From assembly GCF_030813235.1 (NCBI RefSeq), contig NZ_JAUSUB010000005.1, forward strand, positions 204,984-268,983: 64,000 nt of DNA, written 5' to 3'. This DNA comes from Cytobacillus purgationiresistens (GTDB lineage: Bacteria; Bacillota; Bacilli; Bacillales; Cytobacillaceae). The position numbers and the translations under genes were made by a program. The notes under the pieces were generated by a model that was not told the DNA's origin, ran no database searches, and saw only the letters and a list, made by a program, of their open reading frames with translations. This document shows, in pieces, positions 51,673 to 60,879 of the stretch (its first letter is position 1; every line of letters starts with the position of its first letter).

Positions 51673-51729
51673 GTTTTACAAACAAAACATTGTTTCATAA
51701 TTTTACATACATATCCAATCTATTGTCAA
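51673..51729 (-). promoter_or_regulatory. promoter and putative IclR operator of the hydrolase gene
   Basis: Minus-strand TTGACA (51724-51729), 18-bp spacer, TAAAAT (51700-51705). The shared element GTTTTACAAACA plus AAACATTGTTTC lies at 51673-51696, 3 bp downstream of the -10. Confidence 0.75.
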
Positions 51730-51795
51730 TGATTAATCTTAATCTTTAGAAATATATCACTTTTAATTACTTTCCAATAATTTCCGACATATAAA

Positions 51796-52025
51796 AAGCG
51801 ATTTCAAAAATGAAATCGCTTGAGTCTGTAGACAAACTCAAAAAAAGGGATAGGGAATTTACCGAAGCTTTCCACAGGGCGAGCGCCAGGCTGCTTCGTG
51901 CAGGGCAAGGGCTATCTCGCTTCTCCCGCAGAAGTCGAGCGGACGCATCTCCAAATCTACTGAAATTCGCTCTTTTTACTTTTGTCGACACTTTGAAGCG
52001 ATTTCAATAAAGAATGAAGTCGCTT
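51796..52025. repeat. MITE-like intergenic element with paired hairpins
   Basis: The left end AAGCGATTTCA...TGAAATCGCTT (51796-51821) and the right end AAGCGATTTCA...TGAAGTCGCTT (51996-52025) are two copies of the same hairpin. Next to each is a GTC-x-AC type palindrome (GTCTGTAGAC on the left, TTGTCGACA on the right). The 165 bp between them is GC-rich (GGGCGAGCGCCAGGCTGC), unlike its surroundings, and has no credible gene. The right hairpin ends in T8, so it can also terminate plus-strand transcripts. Confidence 0.6.
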
Positions 52026-52029
52026 TTTT

Positions 52030-52338
52030 TTAATGATGATGATGCCCATTTCCATCTTTTGCAGGATTATTAATTTCAAACCCTTCCTGTGGTACGTAGA
52101 AATATTTAATCCACACTCCATCTAAAAATTCTTCTCGTTTATCTAATAAAATATTGATATCCTTATCCGTCTTCACAATTTCATCGTGTTCAGTCGGGGT
52201 ATCTAACTTTAAATCATAGTGTGCATGATCACCGTGCATATGAGTGATAAACACACGAATCATTTTACCTTCAGCCTCTTGACTATCTAACATTTTATGT
52301 AATACTTTCGCCGCATTACGGTTTATTTTACATTTCAT
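52030..52338 (-). CDS. HesB/IscA-like iron-sulfur biogenesis family protein
   Basis: 102 residues from ATG 52338 (GGAGG 7 bp upstream). MKCKINRNAAKVLHKMLDSQ and EKMIRVFITHMHGDHAHYDL-like strands (here EGKMIRVFITHMHGDHAHYD), then TDKDINILLDKREEFLDGVW and FVPQEGFEINNP-type ending match the HesB-like fold. The conserved cysteines of IscA are missing; instead it has an MHGDHAH cluster and ends in GNGHHHH, so a metal-binding role is likely. The function is unknown. Its stop lies next to the terminating hairpin of the repeat element. Confidence 0.72.
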   Translation of the reverse strand: MKCKINRNAAKVLHKMLDSQEAEGKMIRVFITHMHGDHAHYDLKLDTPTEHDEIVKTDKDINILLDKREEFLDGVWIKYFYVPQEGFEINNPAKDGNGHHHH

Positions 52339-52426
52339 GTTCATTCCTCCGATCATTATCAATATATAACCTCTTCTCTCCACTCTTATACTCCTATCAT
52401 CATTGAAAGTCTATTATTATGCTTTT

Positions 52427-52449
52427 AAAAGGAGTAAACGACTCCTTTT
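52427..52449. terminator. hairpin between the VanW and HesB-like genes
   Basis: Perfect arms AAAAGGAGT and ACTCCTTTT with a 5-nt loop and T/A flanks on both strands; it could terminate the VanW transcript on the minus strand. Confidence 0.6.
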
Positions 52450-52534
52450 TAGGTTGAATATACATCTGTCAATGTTTTTTGAAACCGGTCATTATATCAT
52501 TTAAAATGCAAAGGCTGTGTTCGTATACTTTGTT

Positions 52535-52650
52535 GCTTTTCGCAGGTAGTGGCTGATTTCATTTCCTCTCCAGGTGCTCGCTTTCCGCGGGGCGGGCGGT
52601 GAGCCTCCTCGTCTCGCACCTTCCGCTCCAATCAACTTTGTTATCAGTGG
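52535..52650. repeat. GC-rich Bacillus intergenic repeat
   Basis: The block CCAGGTGCTCGCTTTCCGCG then GGGCGGGCGGTGAGCCTCC resembles a GC-rich intergenic repeat that I recall from many Bacillus genomes. It is far richer in G and C than its flanks. The gap 52450-52743 has no gene. Confidence 0.55.
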
Positions 52651-52743
52651 TTTGTCTTATCAAAACCTATGAAAAAACAACAATCTTTAGAAAAGAGCCA
52701 ATGCAAAAAAAGGCCTATAAAATCCGGCCGCATTTCATTCATA

Positions 52744-53760
52744 TTAAATTTGTTTACTCATTACCGTTTCATATGCCTTTGAAGTTTTGATTTCTACGGT
52801 TAAACTACCGTTTTCCATTTTTGTTTGGATTAATAGAGGGATGCCTGTTGTATTTTGAAATCTGAAGTCTAAACCTCCGTAAGAAACTGTGGCATCTCTT
52901 CCTTTAGGTACATATCCCACTGTCACCGAATGATGGTGCTTTTCAACATATTCTACTTTTAGTTTATCGACTGCGTTAAATAGAGTGGAAGATGTTTGGC
53001 AGATTCCCCCGCCGATTCCCATCACAAGTTTCCCATTTACTGCTTCCTCAGCAGGCTGATAACCGTGTTCTTCATCACTCGGTCCTACAGTAGTATTAAA
53101 AGAAAAAATATCATCTATACCCAGGATTACATTATCAATAGCCTTTGCCGAAAGCTCGATATTCTTTGTTCTCCCTGCTACGCTGTTGTTAAATTGAGTG
53201 GAATAGGAGGCAAGAACCACTTCATTAAGCTGGGTGGCATCAGCTTGTTCATAACCACTAGCCGTTATATAAAGAGGGATTTCAACCTCACCGCCATTAT
53301 CAGATACTGATAAGATGGCAGAGACCAACTCCTCCTCCTCCAGAATGATCCGCGGATTCCCCTTAATGATTTTACCATTTTCATCTATACGATCTGGTAT
53401 CATCCGTTGATCATATCCCTTTTGATCATCTGTTCCAAGTGCGAGGTCTCTCGCCCATGCTTCTACCGTGTCTTTATACTTTTTCTCATCGACTCCATTC
53501 CCATATTCTTTTGGGATAAATGTTTTTATCTTCTCTTTCGTTTGTGGATCAATCAGAACGACTTCTGGCTCTTTCACTGTTTCAATTTCTTTTGTCTTTT
53601 CCTCATTTTCTTGTTCTTTCTCTAAATCGTCCACCTTTTTCTGCAATTCCACTACTTCCTTCTCAAGCTTAACTTCCTTTTCACTTTTTCCTGCACACCC
53701 TGATAAAAGCAGTACAGTAATGATGAATAACAATGTCCACATTCCTTTATTTCTTTTCAT
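52744..53760 (-). CDS. VanW-family lipoprotein
   Basis: 338 residues from ATG 53760 (GAGGGG upstream). Signal peptide GMWTLLFIITVLLLSGCAGK with lipobox LSGC. A charged coiled coil (KEVKLEKEVVELQKKVDDLE) follows at about 25-60. The VanW domain fills the C-terminal half: FNNSVAGRTKNIELSAKAID, DDIFSFNTTVGPSDEEHGY and MGIGGGICQTSSTLFNAVDK. It is anchored outside the membrane. VanW is of unknown function, linked to cell wall and spore coat processes. No vancomycin resistance genes are nearby. Confidence 0.92.
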   Translation of the reverse strand: MKRNKGMWTLLFIITVLLLSGCAGKSEKEVKLEKEVVELQKKVDDLEKEQENEEKTKEIETVKEPEVVLIDPQTKEKIKTFIPKEYGNGVDEKKYKDTVEAWARDLALGTDDQKGYDQRMIPDRIDENGKIIKGNPRIILEEEELVSAILSVSDNGGEVEIPLYITASGYEQADATQLNEVVLASYSTQFNNSVAGRTKNIELSAKAIDNVILGIDDIFSFNTTVGPSDEEHGYQPAEEAVNGKLVMGIGGGICQTSSTLFNAVDKLKVEYVEKHHHSVTVGYVPKGRDATVSYGGLDFRFQNTTGIPLLIQTKMENGSLTVEIKTSKAYETVMSKQI

Positions 53761-53950
53761 ATTCCCCTCACTATTCATTCTGTTTTGTAATGTATACTTC
53801 ACTTTCATCTTTATTCAGGTAATGGCATTTGTATGCCCTATTCTGAGAACCCAAATATTTAATAAATATAGTCAGTATTTACTCGAAAAAGGACATCAGA
53901 TATAATTAAAATAATAATCTAAATATTCTATCAAATAGTGAGGGAATCTG

Positions 53951-55605
53951 ATGAAATATGATGCAATAGTAGTGGGTGCTGGATTAGCTGGTTTAGTAGC
54001 CGCAGCTGAACTTGCTGATGCTAACAAACGTGTACTTCTTCTAGATCAAGAGCCAGAATCATCAATGGGCGGTCAGGCATGGTGGTCATTTGGTGGGTTG
54101 TTTTTAGTCGATTCCCCTGAACAACGGAGAATGGGCATTAAGGATTCCCCAGAGCTAGCATGGCAGGATTGGCAAGGTGCAGCTGGATTTGACAAACATG
54201 AGGACGAGGATTATTGGGGAATGAAATGGGCCAGGGCCTACGTTGATTTTGCAGCAGGTGAAAAACGTGAATGGCTGGCTAAACAAGGTGTTAAGTTTTT
54301 TCCTGTCGTTGGATGGGCAGAACGTGGCGGATATTTAGCTGAAGAGCATGGGAATTCAGTTCCAAGATTTCATATCGTTTGGGGAACAGGACCAGGCATT
54401 GTCAAGCCTTTCGAAAATAGAGTCAGAGAAAGTATGAAAAGAGGAACCATTATCTATCAGCCCCGCCATCAAGTAACAGAGCTTTTGTGCAGTCAAGGGA
54501 TGATTGTCGGTGTAAGCGGAAACATTTTGGTTGAGAGCCAAGTTAATCGTGGTGAGGCTAGTTCACGCGACATTAAAGATCAATTTGCATACTATGCTCA
54601 GGCGATAATTATAACGAGCGGGGGCATCGGGGGGAACATTGATTTAATTAAAGAAAATTGGCCGCAAAGGCTTGGAAATCCACCGAAGAATATGATTTCT
54701 GGAGTCCCTGCGCATGTAGATGGGAAAATGCTGCATGTTACCGAGAAAGCTGGCGGACGAATCGTTAATCGAGATCGGATGTGGCATTATACAGAGGGAA
54801 TTAAAAACTGGAACCCCATTTGGCATAAACATGGAATCAGGATACTTCCCGGCCCTTCATCCATTTGGTTGGATGCGACAGGAAAAAGGTTTCCTGCACC
54901 TAATTTTCCTGGTTTTGATACACTTGGGACATTAGAAGCAATTCAAGCTACAGGATATGATTATTCGTGGTTTATATTGACTGAGAAAATAATTGAAAAA
55001 GAGTTTGCATTGTCCGGATCAGAGCAAAACCCTGATTTGACCGAAAAAAGCATAAAAAAGGTGCTCTCCCGCATACTTCCCGGGCCCACCGCTCCTGTAA
55101 AAGCCTTTATGGAAAAAGCGAAGATTTCATCGTAAAAAATAATCTGACAGACCTGGTTGCTGGCATGAACAAACTGACTGGAAGTGAATTAATTAAGCTT
55201 GAAGAAGTAGAACGACAAATTAAAGCACGTGATCTTGAAATCAACAATAGCTTCACGAAAGATCTGCAAATCACCGCATTAAGAGGAGCAAGGAATTATA
55301 TTGGAGATAAATTAATCCGAGTGGCTAAGCCTCATAAAATCTTAGATCCAAATAATGGCCCGCTGATTGCTGTCCGACTCAATCTCTTAAGCAGAAAAAC
55401 ATTAGGAGGATTGCAAACTGATTTATCCTGCCGTGTTCTTGATCAAGCAGGCAATCCGCTAAAAGGGCTTTATGCTGCTGGTGAGGTTTCAGGCTTCGGA
55501 GGGGGAGGCGTTCATGGCTATCGGTCATTAGAGGGGACCTTTCTTGGAGGATGTCTTTTTACTGGAAGACAAGCAGGCAGAGCAGCAGCTAAAGAATTAA
55601 TGTAA
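53951..55605 (+). pseudogene. FAD-binding dehydrogenase (fumarate reductase/ketosteroid dehydrogenase type) with one frameshift
   Basis: ATG 53951 with GAGGGA upstream. VVGAGLAGLVAAAELADANK and SSMGGQAWWSFGGLFLVDSP form the FAD-binding and flavin-contact start, IITSGGIGGNIDLIKENW comes mid-protein. The frame stops at 55135, but the C-terminal part (NNLTDLVAGMNKLTG through GLYAAGEVSGFGGGGVHGYR and SLEGTFLGGCLFTGRQAGRA) continues in another frame to 55605. Joining the frames near AAAGCGAAGATTTC (about 55115) restores EDFIVKNNLTDLV and a protein of about 550 residues. One missing base explains it, either a recent mutation or a sequencing error. Confidence 0.85.
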
Positions 55606-55623
55606 CAAGTTTTGTCCCATTTA

Positions 55624-55652
55624 AAAGGTAAGCATAATTTATGCTTACCTTT
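55624..55652. terminator. terminator after the FAD dehydrogenase
   Basis: Perfect 14-bp inverted repeat, AAAGGTAAGCATAA and TTATGCTTACCTTT, with a one-base centre (effective loop of a few bases), 19 bp past the stop. Confidence 0.75.
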
Positions 55653-55668
55653 AGCTATAGCATTCTAT

Positions 55669-56240
<572 letters not shown>

Positions 56241-56292
56241 CTTACAGCTGTAAGACCGACACCTCCTACAGAAATCAAGTTTTGGTTTCCTT

Positions 56293-56332
56293 AATAAATA
56301 CAAATTATGATCTTTTTCTTTTTGTATTTATT
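56293..56332. repeat. 12-bp inverted repeat
   Basis: Perfect arms AATAAATACAAA and TTTGTATTTATT separated by 16 bp, in the gap between the hemolysin relic and the methyltransferase gene (56241-56431). It could be an operator or a weak hairpin; no gene starts next to it. Confidence 0.45.
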
Positions 56333-56431
56333 CCAAGGGTTGGTTCATTATCCTGTCCAGGATTGTAGCAATCCATAATTAAGTAAGTAAAGAACCTACA
56401 AAAGCATGATTAGTGTGGAAATGAAAATATA

Positions 56432-57034
56432 CTAAATCTGAAGCTTGTATATGAGAAACCGTTCATCTTCATTTTTATTTTTCGCTAATACTACCTCTTG
56501 CTTCATCATAAATGCCGTGTGATTTTCCAAGTAGAAAATATAATCCTCTGATGGATAATAAAGAATAAGTTCAACCAAACGGGGAACCTGTTGGATTGAC
56601 AGTAATATATTGTTAACTACCTTAATGAATATTTGTATCGTAAAGGGGTTAAAAAAATAAAAACATTGATCTGTTGGATGAATGGAATATTCCTCAGCAA
56701 AGCAACATTCAAAACTGATGAGTTGATTGTTTTTCTTCATTTTTCTTTCATATGCACGTAAATTTTCCATTGCATCATGGAAAAAAGCTTCGTTCATTTC
56801 AATTCCTATGGCAGACTTATGGTGAAAATGGTTGACATAAAAATTCAATCGGCCTTTCCCACAGCCCAAATCGACCAATCGGCCATTATACGACAGATCA
56901 TACTCATTAAATAAAGCTTCCAGCGCCTCATAGGGTGTTGGTTCATATCGGTGGTAGTGGAAGGAAGCGTTAAACCCCATTTGTTCTTCTGCTGTTTTAA
57001 TATTAAGTAGCTGATCGATATTCCTTGCGCTCAT
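56432..57034 (-). CDS. SAM-dependent class I methyltransferase
   Basis: 200 residues. The SAM motif LVDLGCGKGRLNFYVNHFHH is near residues 52-71, GIEMNEAFFHDAMENL is motif II, and FFNPFTIQIFIKVVNNILLS is the motif IV region. GGAGAAGATT precedes the ATG. The long C-terminal half (YPSEDYIFYLENHTAFMMKQ) has no marker of a known substrate. It stands alone. Target unknown. Confidence 0.85.
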   Translation of the reverse strand: MSARNIDQLLNIKTAEEQMGFNASFHYHRYEPTPYEALEALFNEYDLSYNGRLVDLGCGKGRLNFYVNHFHHKSAIGIEMNEAFFHDAMENLRAYERKMKKNNQLISFECCFAEEYSIHPTDQCFYFFNPFTIQIFIKVVNNILLSIQQVPRLVELILYYPSEDYIFYLENHTAFMMKQEVVLAKNKNEDERFLIYKLQI

Positions 57035-57162
57035 AATCTTCTCCAGTCATTTCTTCATAATAAGCTATTATATCGCAAACCATTTAGTTGTATCTATCTT
57101 TGGACAAGGTTTGACCTTTTTACTTTCGGGAATAGATAAATAACGATTGGGAGGTTTGGAAG

Positions 57163-57618
57163 ATGCCATGGAATACTAATAACTACCCTGATTCATTAAA
57201 GAACTTAGACACTGCCATAAGAAAGAAAACGATTGAAATCGGAAATGCGATGATGAAGGATGGGTATGATGAAGGTCGCGCTATTCCTATTGCCATTAAT
57301 CAAGCAAAAGAATGGCACAACAATGCTGATCAGAAAGAAATTAATAAAATCATTCAAGCAAGTGACAAGAATCTTCAATCAGATGAAAAGAGTCAGGACA
57401 GCGGCGCACAACGCATGGATGAAGGACAGCATGTATTACCTCATAAAGATGGCTGGGCAGTTCAGACTGATAATGGCAAGCGCCCATCAGGCGTTTTTGA
57501 AACAAAAGAAGCAGCCATCAATCGCGCTCGAGAAATCGCGCAAAAAAAAGAGACTCATTTAATTATTCACAGTCAAGATGGAGATATTCAAGAAAAGACT
57601 TCTTATGAAACGAAATAA
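57163..57618 (+). CDS. DUF2188-domain protein
   Basis: 151 residues. The N-terminal part (NNYPDSLKNLDTAIRKKTIE, GYDEGRAIPIAINQAKEWHN) resembles a short helical domain often fused before DUF2188. The C-terminal DUF2188 reads HVLPHKDGWAVQTDNGKRPS, EAAINRAREIAQKKETHLII, HSQDGDIQEKTSY. Such proteins are abundant small stress or phage-linked proteins without known function. GGAGG precedes the ATG; a strong terminator follows. Confidence 0.8.
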   Translation: MPWNTNNYPDSLKNLDTAIRKKTIEIGNAMMKDGYDEGRAIPIAINQAKEWHNNADQKEINKIIQASDKNLQSDEKSQDSGAQRMDEGQHVLPHKDGWAVQTDNGKRPSGVFETKEAAINRAREIAQKKETHLIIHSQDGDIQEKTSYETK

Positions 57619-57624
57619 AACAGA

Positions 57625-57654
57625 AAAAAGGCTCTTCAATCGAAGAGCCTTTTT
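57625..57654. terminator. bidirectional terminator
   Basis: Perfect 13-bp arms AAAAAGGCTCTTC and GAAGAGCCTTTTT with a 4-nt loop, between the DUF2188 gene and the end of the alicyclic acid cluster. Confidence 0.85.
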
Positions 57655-57663
57655 CAATATTTA

Positions 57664-58410
57664 CTATCCAATCATACTATGTCCACCGTTAACAGAAAAC
57701 ACTTGACCTGTGATCCAATCCGCCTGTTCAGACAGAAGGAATAAAACCATTCCTGTCACATCTTCAGGATTTCCAAGCCTTTTTAAAGGATACTGCTTCC
57801 TTATCTTATGGATAAGGTCTTCACCTAATCCACCCTGATCAACCATACCTAAGGACACTGTATTACATTGAATATTACTCTCTCCAACCTCTCTTGCCAG
57901 TGATTTTAAAAAGCTGACTGTTCCATTCCTTGCAGCTGCAGACATAATCAGTTTTCGATCACCCGTTCGTGCAGAATCTCCTATGATATTAATGAACTTC
58001 CCTGCTTGATTCTTTATCATATCCGGCATAAATGTATGGATGATGTTTAAAACGCCATAAAAACAGATATCTATTTCCTTGCGCCATTCATCTGGTTCAT
58101 ATTGAAAAAAGGATTTCATTTGTGCCCAGCCAGCATTGTTGACAATATAGTCAATATGCCCGAGCTGCGCATGTATCTCATTCTTCATTCTCTGAATCTC
58201 GTCTATCTGACTAATATCAGCTTGAAATGGATGAACAGCCACGCCTATATCCCGTAATATACCTACTGTTTCCAACGCCTTGTCTTTAGATGTATGAAAG
58301 TGAACAGCAATATTTGCTCCTTCTCTAGCTGCGGATATAGCCATTTCTCGTCCCATTCCTTTACCAGCACCTGTAATTAAAATGTTTTTTCCAGACATCC
58401 CTAAATTCAA
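57664..58410 (-). CDS. SDR oxidoreductase of the alicyclic acid cluster
   Basis: 248 residues starting at TTG 58410, with GGAGG 9 bp upstream; the ATG four codons later has no site. TGAGKGMG cofactor motif and NNAGWAQMKSFF are intact. At the catalytic position the sequence reads LIMSAAARNGTVSFLKSLAR, so the usual Tyr-x3-Lys is replaced by A-x3-N. It may be a non-catalytic or altered SDR. It is the last gene of the cluster; 42 bp separate it from the other SDR. Confidence 0.85.
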   Translation of the reverse strand: MNLGMSGKNILITGAGKGMGREMAISAAREGANIAVHFHTSKDKALETVGILRDIGVAVHPFQADISQIDEIQRMKNEIHAQLGHIDYIVNNAGWAQMKSFFQYEPDEWRKEIDICFYGVLNIIHTFMPDMIKNQAGKFINIIGDSARTGDRKLIMSAAARNGTVSFLKSLAREVGESNIQCNTVSLGMVDQGGLGEDLIHKIRKQYPLKRLGNPEDVTGMVLFLLSEQADWITGQVFSVNGGHSMIG

Positions 58411-58452
58411 TTCAGTGTTCCTCCTTTGTCTTACATTTTATGGCTTCAGGAG

Positions 58453-59199
58453 CTAGCACATTGTTAAACCACCATTAACTGATAATGTTTGTCCTGTAAT
58501 GTAGCTTGCTTCCTCAGAAGCAAAATAGGCCACAGCATTAGCAATATCACTTGGTTCAGCGAGACGGCGGAACGGAATAGCTTTTTGCAGGGCAGCTGCA
58601 ATACCTTCATTATATGAACCAATCTCCTCAAATAATGGTGTATTTGCCGGCCCAGGGGCAATACAATTGACATTCAATTTATGCCGAGCCATTTCACGGG
58701 CCAATGTTTTCGTTAATGCAATGACGCCACCCTTTGCCGCTGAATATACACCTTCACCGCTTGAACCGATTCTGCCCGAATCAGATGCAATATTAATGAC
58801 TTTCCCATAACCATTTTCAACCATATACGGTAAAATTTCTTTACATGTATGAATTTGACCCATCAAATTGATATCAATAATGGTCTTCCATGTTGATGGT
58901 TCACTTTTTAAGAAAGGTTCGATTTTATCCCATCCAGCGTTATTAACAAGGACATCGATTCTGCCAAAATGTGAGATTGCTTGATCCACCGCCGCTTGCA
59001 CACTTTCCAACTTCGTAACATCACAGTAGATGGCAATACCTTCTGCCCCGCCTTCTTTAAGCATTGAAACTGTATCATCTGCATTTTCAAGATTGATATC
59101 TGTCACTACTATTTTCATAGACTTTTCTGTTAGCTTTCGGGCGATTTCTCTCCCCATACCTCTGCCAGCACCTGTTATGAAAGCTACTTTTTCACTCAT
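58453..59199 (-). CDS. 2-hydroxycyclohexanecarboxyl-CoA dehydrogenase-like SDR (BadH-like)
   Basis: 248 residues from ATG 59199. TGAGRGMG at the start, NNAGWDKIEPFL mid-protein, catalytic S (SDSGRIGSSG) and VYSAAKGGV with Tyr and Lys; it ends TGQTLSVNGGLTMC. The sequence and its place next to a cyclohexanecarboxylate-CoA ligase-like and a BadI-like gene fit BadH, which oxidises 2-hydroxycyclohexanecarboxyl-CoA to the 2-keto form with NAD. The BadH name is an inference from context; SDR membership is certain. Confidence 0.85.
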   Translation of the reverse strand: MSEKVAFITGAGRGMGREIARKLTEKSMKIVVTDINLENADDTVSMLKEGGAEGIAIYCDVTKLESVQAAVDQAISHFGRIDVLVNNAGWDKIEPFLKSEPSTWKTIIDINLMGQIHTCKEILPYMVENGYGKVINIASDSGRIGSSGEGVYSAAKGGVIALTKTLAREMARHKLNVNCIAPGPANTPLFEEIGSYNEGIAAALQKAIPFRRLAEPSDIANAVAYFASEEASYITGQTLSVNGGLTMC

Positions 59200-59215
59200 A
59201 TTAGACACATCCCTT

Positions 59216-60847
59216 TTATAGTTTTCTGTCCAGCAATTCTTTCATTTGTTCTCGCAAACGATATTTTTGAATTTTACCGCTTGGTGTTCTCGGAAAGTCA
59301 TCAATGGTTTCTAAATGTTCAGGCCAATATTGTTTAGCTACTCCCTTTTCTTGCAAGAATTCTTGGAGCTCTTTTAGAATCAATGGCTGCCTGTCAGCCT
59401 TCATTTTTATAAACACACAAGCTTTTTCTTGAAGGCGTGGATCTGGCATAGCGATAATTTGCAGATCTGCAATGTCTGGATGTTCATATAATGTATTTTC
59501 CACATAAGCGACTGGAATATTTTCACCGCCGCGAATAATAATATCTTTGTTCCGGCCAGTAATTCTGATATAGCCATCTTCGTCCATCACACCACGATCC
59601 CCGGTTACAAACCATCCATCCCTGAATTCCGAATGTGTTTCTTCCATTTTCTGAAAATATCCTACAAATAGGGCTGGACCTTTGCATAAAATATCTCCTT
59701 CGATATTTGGCGCACATTCATAGCCATCGAGGTCAATCATTTTAAGCTTCATTCCGGCAAAGGGATGACCATCTGTAACCGTTAGCTTTTCAATCGAATC
59801 ATCCAGTTTTGTTAATGTCACAAGGCCATCCTCTGTCTGGCCCCAGCCTGCCAAAATTTTGAATGGCACCTTGTCTCTTGCTTCTTTCACAAGAGATCGT
59901 GGAATAGGTGCGCCTAAAGCAACGAAAGCTCTTAAGCTGCTAATATCATAGTTTTCTATCCCTTCTGCTTGCACGGTATCCTGTAAAAATGGAGTGGCTC
60001 CTGCGGTAAAGGTAATTTTCTCTAATTCAACTAAGCGGAGGAAGTCTGTCGGATTCCATACATCTTGATAAACAGCAGTTCCACCATAATGAGTAGGCAA
60101 CCGTACGCCATAACCAAAACCTGTCTGATGGGCGAAGGTAGAAGCCATAAACATCACATCATCGGGAGTGAGCTCTAAATGCTCGACCCAATAGTCAGTT
60201 GAGACACAAAGTGTATTATGCGTATGCATCACGCCTTTTGGCTGACCCGTTGTACCTGAAGTAAAAATGATTTCTGTGACCTCATTCGGATCCAACTCTA
60301 TTTGATTGAGTAAAGAAACATTCAATCTTTCCTCCCATGGCTCCTCAAGCAATGCTGAGAACGATTTCATTCCAATCGGCACGTTCTCGCCAATGACATA
60401 CACATGCTCAAGTGAAGGCCATTCCGGGAGCAGGCGATTGATCATTGCGGGATAATGAAAACCGCGAAACTGATCAGGAACCACTATCATTTTAGACTGC
60501 ACGGTTTTCACCATAAACCCGATTTCTCTTTCCCTGTAAATGGGAACTAATGGGTTACTGATCGCTCCAATTCTAGTAGCAGCATAATGAAGAATGATAA
60601 ATTCATTCCAATTGGGCAGTTGAAATGAAATGACATCTCCTTTTTCGATACCTAAATGGAGCAGTCCCAATGCAACACGGTCAACAAGCATACTTAATTC
60701 TTGAAAAGTATAGCGGCTTTTTCTATCGATGATTGCCATTTTTTCCGGGTATTTTGCAACGGCATCATTTAAATAATCTATGATGGTTTTGTTTGGCCAC
60801 AATTGTGCGTATTTCTGCATATACGCCGGACTTAAACTTGTTTCCAC
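59216..60847 (-). CDS. cyclohexanecarboxylate-CoA ligase-like AMP-forming ligase (AliA-like)
   Basis: 543 residues from GTG 60847, 8 bp from AGGGAG; the earlier GTG abuts the site. Phosphate loop IFTSGTTGQPKGVMHTHNT near 195, GWGQTEDGLVTL, VTGDRGVMDEDGYIRITGRN and the terminal FPRTPSGKIQKYRL with catalytic Lys. The WPNKTIIDYLNDAVAKYPEK start and RDVWNPTDFLRL-like middle (YQDVWNPTDFLRLVELEKIT) are of the group containing cyclohexanecarboxylate-CoA ligase. It would activate the alicyclic acid. A GC-rich repeat separates it from the BadI-like gene. Confidence 0.87.
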   Translation of the reverse strand: METSLSPAYMQKYAQLWPNKTIIDYLNDAVAKYPEKMAIIDRKSRYTFQELSMLVDRVALGLLHLGIEKGDVISFQLPNWNEFIILHYAATRIGAISNPLVPIYREREIGFMVKTVQSKMIVVPDQFRGFHYPAMINRLLPEWPSLEHVYVIGENVPIGMKSFSALLEEPWEERLNVSLLNQIELDPNEVTEIIFTSGTTGQPKGVMHTHNTLCVSTDYWVEHLELTPDDVMFMASTFAHQTGFGYGVRLPTHYGGTAVYQDVWNPTDFLRLVELEKITFTAGATPFLQDTVQAEGIENYDISSLRAFVALGAPIPRSLVKEARDKVPFKILAGWGQTEDGLVTLTKLDDSIEKLTVTDGHPFAGMKLKMIDLDGYECAPNIEGDILCKGPALFVGYFQKMEETHSEFRDGWFVTGDRGVMDEDGYIRITGRNKDIIIRGGENIPVAYVENTLYEHPDIADLQIIAMPDPRLQEKACVFIKMKADRQPLILKELQEFLQEKGVAKQYWPEHLETIDDFPRTPSGKIQKYRLREQMKELLDRKL

Positions 60848-60879
60848 ATTTCTCACTCCCTTATATTAGAAAAGCGCTG

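Noticed and set aside
52744..53760. vancomycin resistance locus
   Set aside because: VanW-domain proteins are common in Bacillus without vanHAX or vanRS, none of which is here.
53468..53905. 145-codon plus-strand ORF rich in Ser and Phe
   Set aside because: It is the antisense of the Lys/Glu-rich coiled coil and signal peptide of the VanW lipoprotein.
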